A stretch of 8,188 nucleotides of DNA. Source: CAYJWS01 sp964373925. Lineage in GTDB: Bacteria > Patescibacteriota > Patescibacteriia > Buchananbacterales > GWA2-38-13. Each line of letters begins with the position of its first letter. Position 1 is the first letter of the stretch. Positions 5,288 to 8,188 of this stretch are shown here, piece after piece. Below the pieces are notes generated by a model. That model was not told where the DNA came from, made no database searches, and saw only the letters and a list, made by a program, of their open reading frames with translations. The stretch is from NCBI GenBank assembly GCA_964373925.1, contig CAYJWS010000053.1:1-8188 (forward strand). The letters are read 5' to 3'. Made by a program: the position numbers and the translations under genes.

Positions 5288-5309
5288 GTGCGGCTCTGTC
5301 GCGCTTTTT
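5288..5309 (+). terminator. Intrinsic terminator-like stem with T5 run
   Basis: GTGCG (5288-5292) pairs with CGCGC (5300-5304), with one G-U. A possible further G-T pair closes the 7-nt loop to 5 nt. TTTTT (5305-5309) follows at once. It would end plus-strand transcription before the convergent ABC operon. Confidence 0.5.
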
Positions 5310-5395
5310 GAATTTCGTATGGGTGTCTCCTCACTGCCATAGGTTGCGAAATGTCTTTAAATTATTGTAAGAGTACATCATCACAAAGTGCTTTT

Positions 5396-6202
5396 TCATT
5401 TTTGTAAATCTTCTTCAAGCTCTATTTCCTGCCCTTCGATTTTTTGTATCACATCGCTTATGGTGAGTTGTCTTTTCGCATTGCCCGAAACGTCAAACCC
5501 GACTTTTCCCTGATCAAGGAGCATAAGACGACTCCCACAATCAATAGCGTGATTGATGTTATGCGTAATCATAAGCGTTGTAACATGATTTTCTTCCACG
5601 ATGCGGCGGGTGAGCTCTAGCACTTTTCTGCTCATTTTCGGATCCAGAGCGGCTGTGTGCTCATCAAGCAAGAGAAGTTTTGGGTGAGTGAGCGTTGCCA
5701 TAATCAAGGCAAGGGCTTGTTTCTGTCCGCCCGAGAGCAAATCTGACTTGTCATCAAGCCTTTTTTCAAGCCCGATTCCAAGAGGTTTAAGAATTTCAAA
5801 AAATTCTTTTTTCCATTCTTTTTTTACGCCTTTTTTAAGAGTGCGTTTTCTCTCACGCAGACGGGCAAGCGAAAGATTCTCCGCAATCGTCATTGAGAGA
5901 ATAACGCTGTCGTTGGGATTTTGCCGTACTCGCGATATGTATCGCGCCCGAACATGCTCCGAAATTTTTGCAAGGGATTTTCCTTCAAGCAAAACTTCTC
6001 CTGAATCTAAGCGCAATGATCCCGCAATAATGTTAAACAGCGTGGTTTTTCCGGCGGCATTGCTTCCGACAATAGTTACGAATTCTCCTTGAGAAATCAC
6101 GAGAGATAAATTATTTAAAGCAGAAACTTCCCCCGAAGTTTTTGGATTATATACTTTTACAGCATTTTTAATTTCCAAATATCCGCCTTGCATACGATAC
6201 AT
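5396..6202 (-). CDS. ABC importer ATPase (TrpZ-like, aromatic amino acid type)
   Basis: This is the cytoplasmic ATPase of the importer. The 268-residue protein has every ABC motif: Walker A GSNAAGKTT at 46-54, the Q-loop Gln94 in RQNPND, signature LSGGQ at 156-160, Walker B LLLLDE at 176-181 with catalytic Glu181, D-loop ALDP at 185-188, and H-loop His214 in MITHN. Sequence character matches the ATPases linked to ABC_sub_bind importers. Start choice is open: ATG 6202 overlaps the permease gene by 35 nt and ATG 6193 by 26 nt. Homologues often begin right at the LEIKN strand (residue 9). An AGGA lies 13 nt before ATG 6202. It is the last gene of the operon, and the overlap implies coupling to the permease. 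Confidence 0.9.
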   Translation of the reverse strand: MYRMQGGYLEIKNAVKVYNPKTSGEVSALNNLSLVISQGEFVTIVGSNAAGKTTLFNIIAGSLRLDSGEVLLEGKSLAKISEHVRARYISRVRQNPNDSVILSMTIAENLSLARLRERKRTLKKGVKKEWKKEFFEILKPLGIGLEKRLDDKSDLLSGGQKQALALIMATLTHPKLLLLDEHTAALDPKMSRKVLELTRRIVEENHVTTLMITHNINHAIDCGSRLMLLDQGKVGFDVSGNAKRQLTISDVIQKIEGQEIELEEDLQK

Positions 6203-7049
6203 TCTTTTTATTTGTTCCTAAAAGAAGGGAGAGAATAACAATAAAAGCAGTTACAAATTTAAGATCGGTGCCTGCCAGGCCCAAGCGCAAACTTATATTA
6301 ATAATGAGCTGATATGCAATCGTGCCTAAAATTACGGCCCATGTTGCGAATGATATATTTTTTTGTGCAACAAGAGCCTCGCCAAGCATAAGGCACGCAA
6401 GCCCTAAGATAATAATTCCAATCCCCATATTAATATCAACAAACCCCTGGTATTGCCCAAGGAGCGCGCCGCAAAGCCCAACAAAGGCATTGCTTAACCC
6501 AAGTCCGATATATTTTATAAAATGAATATTTGCGCCTAATGATTTTGCCGTAAGCTCGTTATCGCCCGTGGCGCGCAGCATAAGCCCAAACTCGGTTTGC
6601 AAAAACCAGTCAAGAAAAAATTTTACAATAAGAATCATGGCAACGAGAAAAAGAAGGGTAGTGAAGTGGTGAACAGGAGTTGAAAGATACGAAATGATGT
6701 TTTTTTGGTTGAGAAGCGAGACATTAGGCCCATTCATAATCCGCAAGTTGATAGTGTAGAGCATTGTCAAGGTCAAAATTCCTGAAAGTATTTTTCCAAT
6801 TTTCAGATACGTGTGCAAAAATGCCGTAATACTCCCCGCTAAAAATCCAGCAAGAAATCCTAAAAAAATAGCGTATATTCCCGGCATTCCCGCGCGAATA
6901 GCAATAGCCGCCACGGCGGCGCCAGCCACAAAACTTCCGTCAACAGTAAGATCGGGAAATTGAAGTATTCTAAACGTAATAAACACTCCAAACACCGCTA
7001 GGCTCAAGAGAAGTCCAAGCTCAATAGAGGTTATAATAATATCTGCCAT
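6168..7049 (-). CDS. ABC importer permease (TrpY-like, branched-chain permease superfamily)
   Basis: This is an integral membrane subunit of 293 residues with about eight to nine hydrophobic segments. The N-terminal FRILQFPDLTVDGSF at 26-40 is the hallmark of the COG4120-type permeases that partner ABC_sub_bind proteins. TEFGLMLRATGDN at 152-164 is the cytoplasmic coupling loop that contacts the ATPase. TDLKFVTA near 261-268 is also family-typical. Characterised relatives transport tryptophan or tyrosine, so an aromatic amino acid is the best guess. The gene begins 20 nt after the solute-binding gene and overlaps the ATPase gene. ATAGAA-AAA-TTCTAT (7048-7062) forms a small hairpin over its start codon. 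There is no SD sequence. Confidence 0.9.
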   Translation of the reverse strand: MADIIITSIELGLLLSLAVFGVFITFRILQFPDLTVDGSFVAGAAVAAIAIRAGMPGIYAIFLGFLAGFLAGSITAFLHTYLKIGKILSGILTLTMLYTINLRIMNGPNVSLLNQKNIISYLSTPVHHFTTLLFLVAMILIVKFFLDWFLQTEFGLMLRATGDNELTAKSLGANIHFIKYIGLGLSNAFVGLCGALLGQYQGFVDINMGIGIIILGLACLMLGEALVAQKNISFATWAVILGTIAYQLIINISLRLGLAGTDLKFVTAFIVILSLLLGTNKKNVSYARRIFGN

Positions 7050-7069
7050 AGAAAAATTCTATGTGAGGA

Positions 7070-8062
7070 TTATTGGTATACCTGTTTTGCCATTGTAATT
7101 TTTTCTTCGGGAATAGTAATGCCGATAGCCTGCGCTGTTTTTGTATTGATAAAGAGGTCGGCGTCGGTAACTCCTAGGACCGGTATGTCGGAAGGCTTTT
7201 CTCCTTTCAGCACGCGAATAGCGATTTCGGCAGTTCTCTCGCCGACTTTTTTGTAATTCGTACCCAATGTTGCCAACCCGCCCTTTTCAACTCCGGATTG
7301 GTCAATGGTGATAAGGGGTTTTTTTGAATCAAGAGCAACCTTGATATATGCCTCTTGTCCGGAGAGTATGGTATTATCGGGAAGCATATACAATGCGTCA
7401 ACTTTGCCTGCTATAGATTTTGCAGCAGATAAAATTTCTCCGCTGTTATTTGCCGGAGCAGTAATAATTTCAAGGCCATAGTCTTTGGCGTATTTTTGAG
7501 TTTGTTCAAGTGCAAATCGCGCATTTGCTTCACCCGGATTATACACGATCCCAACCTTTTTAGCCTTAGGAACAAGTTCTTTGAGAAGTTTCAAATGCTC
7601 GTTATATAAAGTAATATCGCTTGTGCCCGTTACATTTCCTCCGGGCGTCTCGTTGGATTGTACGAGCCCTGCGGTTACCGGATCGGTTACCGCCCCAAAA
7701 ACTACCGGCTTATCTTTGATAAGATTCACGAGCGCTTGGCTTGCCGGAGTTCCAAGCGGCATAAAAAGGTTGTAATCGCTATTTGCGAATTTTTGTGCAA
7801 TAGATTGGTTTATCGTATTGTCTCCTTGGGCGTTTTGAAAGTCATACGTAATATTTTCGCCTTCTTTATATCCTCCCGCTTCAAATCCGCTTTTTATGCC
7901 TTTAATAATTTCATCAAATACCGCGTGCGATGTAATTTGGCTTACGCCTATTTTTACGGTTTCTTTTTTCATCTTGTTATCAGTGGCAGATTGGTTTTTC
8001 AAGCCAAGATATACAACGACGATAATCAAAAGAACGATAACTATAATCCATGGTTTTTTCAT
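7070..8062 (-). CDS. ABC importer solute-binding protein (ABC_sub_bind, TrpX-like)
   Basis: This 330-residue extracytoplasmic binding protein captures the substrate for the permease. Family landmarks are all present: VKIGVSQITSHAVFDE at 36-51, YDFQNAQGD at 73-81, LGTPASQA at 103-110, VTDPVTAGLV at 125-134, PGGNVTGTSD at 140-149, VYNPGEAN at 173-180, and IDQSGVEKGGLATLGTNY at 253-270. These match the TrpX-type tryptophan/tyrosine binding proteins; the exact ligand is inferred. The N-terminus is Lys-Lys plus a long hydrophobic stretch (4-20) with no lipobox cysteine. It is therefore probably held by an uncleaved membrane anchor rather than as a lipoprotein. Being first in the operon fits the higher expression such proteins need. 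There is no SD before ATG 8062. Confidence 0.93.
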   Translation of the reverse strand: MKKPWIIVIVLLIIVVVYLGLKNQSATDNKMKKETVKIGVSQITSHAVFDEIIKGIKSGFEAGGYKEGENITYDFQNAQGDNTINQSIAQKFANSDYNLFMPLGTPASQALVNLIKDKPVVFGAVTDPVTAGLVQSNETPGGNVTGTSDITLYNEHLKLLKELVPKAKKVGIVYNPGEANARFALEQTQKYAKDYGLEIITAPANNSGEILSAAKSIAGKVDALYMLPDNTILSGQEAYIKVALDSKKPLITIDQSGVEKGGLATLGTNYKKVGERTAEIAIRVLKGEKPSDIPVLGVTDADLFINTKTAQAIGITIPEEKITMAKQVYQ

Positions 8063-8100
8063 ATGCGTATGATTAATTATTTATAGAAACAAAATCTGAC

Positions 8101-8118
8101 TGTAATGTAGCAGTTACA
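8101..8118. promoter_or_regulatory. Candidate operator palindrome over the importer -10 box
   Basis: TGTAA-N8-TTACA is a perfect inverted repeat that covers the -10 hexamer (8104-8109) of the importer promoter. A bound repressor would block transcription. Written as TGTAAT-N6-GTTACA it differs at only two bases from the TyrR box TGTAAA-N6-TTTACA. TyrR is known from gammaproteobacteria, so a different regulator is more likely. Confidence 0.4.
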
Positions 8119-8132
8119 ATATGTTTTTGCAA
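8104..8132 (-). promoter_or_regulatory. Promoter of the ABC importer operon
   Basis: On the minus strand TTGCAA (8127-8132) and TACATT (8104-8109) are spaced by exactly 17 bp. The same -35 hexamer is used before rpmF. The start would be near 8097, giving a leader of about 35 nt, too short for a T-box or a large riboswitch. Confidence 0.6.
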
Positions 8133-8188
8133 GTGAAATTATAAACACATGTTGTCAGACATATTGACACATTTGCTATTTGAAAAAA

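Noticed and set aside
7581..8086. Plus-strand open frames opposite the solute-binding protein gene
   Set aside because: They are antisense shadows of a clearly conserved ABC_sub_bind gene.
8138..8143. Second minus-strand TATAAT upstream of the importer operon
   Set aside because: At 17-bp spacing the -35 position reads CAATAT, a poor match, so the promoter at 8104-8132 is preferred.
8164..8188. Plus-strand TTGACA as a divergent promoter
   Set aside because: The matching -10 position falls at the window edge and cannot be assessed.

Overview
The window looks like a piece of an AT-rich bacterial chromosome, most likely a Candidate Phyla Radiation (Patescibacteria/Parcubacteria-type) organism. 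This placement is inferred, not searched. It rests on the compact rpmF-nusB-rnc-pilT series after gyrA, the near absence of Shine-Dalgarno sites, a tRNA gene without encoded CCA, GC-rich hairpins scattered in AT-rich spacers, and small-protein modules common in such genomes. TGA is used as an ordinary stop, for example at the ends of gyrA and the ABC ATPase gene, which argues against the UGA-glycine lineages.

Layout. Positions 3-140 (+) hold the last 45 codons of gyrA. A sigma70-like promoter (150-178) then leads into rpmF (L32), nusB and rnc, followed by pilT. A long hairpin built from an 8-bp TTAGCTNN unit separates rnc and pilT. After pilT come a terminator-like hairpin, a small GC-rich hairpin element, and a tRNA-Arg(TCG) gene (3019-3090) enclosed in an imperfect inverted repeat.

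Positions 3204-4400 are an accessory operon. Its promoter lies so close to the first ATG that the mRNA should be leaderless. It encodes a MntA-type nucleotidyltransferase antitoxin and a HepT-type HEPN RNase toxin with an intact R-X4-H-X-Y motif, then a DUF4258-like gene and a DUF2283 gene. The DUF4258 frame stops early, but its family-typical C-terminus is still encoded in the +1 frame and overlaps the DUF2283 start. Next (about 4462-5181) is a membrane-anchored, cysteine-containing protein gene broken by an in-frame TAG and lacking an ATG, so this island shows fresh decay. A tandem of GC-rich hairpins and a terminator-like stem with a T-run close the plus-strand block.

Positions 5396-8062 (-) are a convergent three-gene ABC importer operon: solute-binding protein, permease, ATPase. 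All three resemble the TrpXYZ-type (ABC_sub_bind) aromatic amino acid importers. Its promoter (8104-8132) carries a palindrome over the -10. A scavenging transporter fits an organism with reduced biosynthesis. The housekeeping half supplies topology control, ribosome assembly, rRNA processing and type IV pilus retraction.
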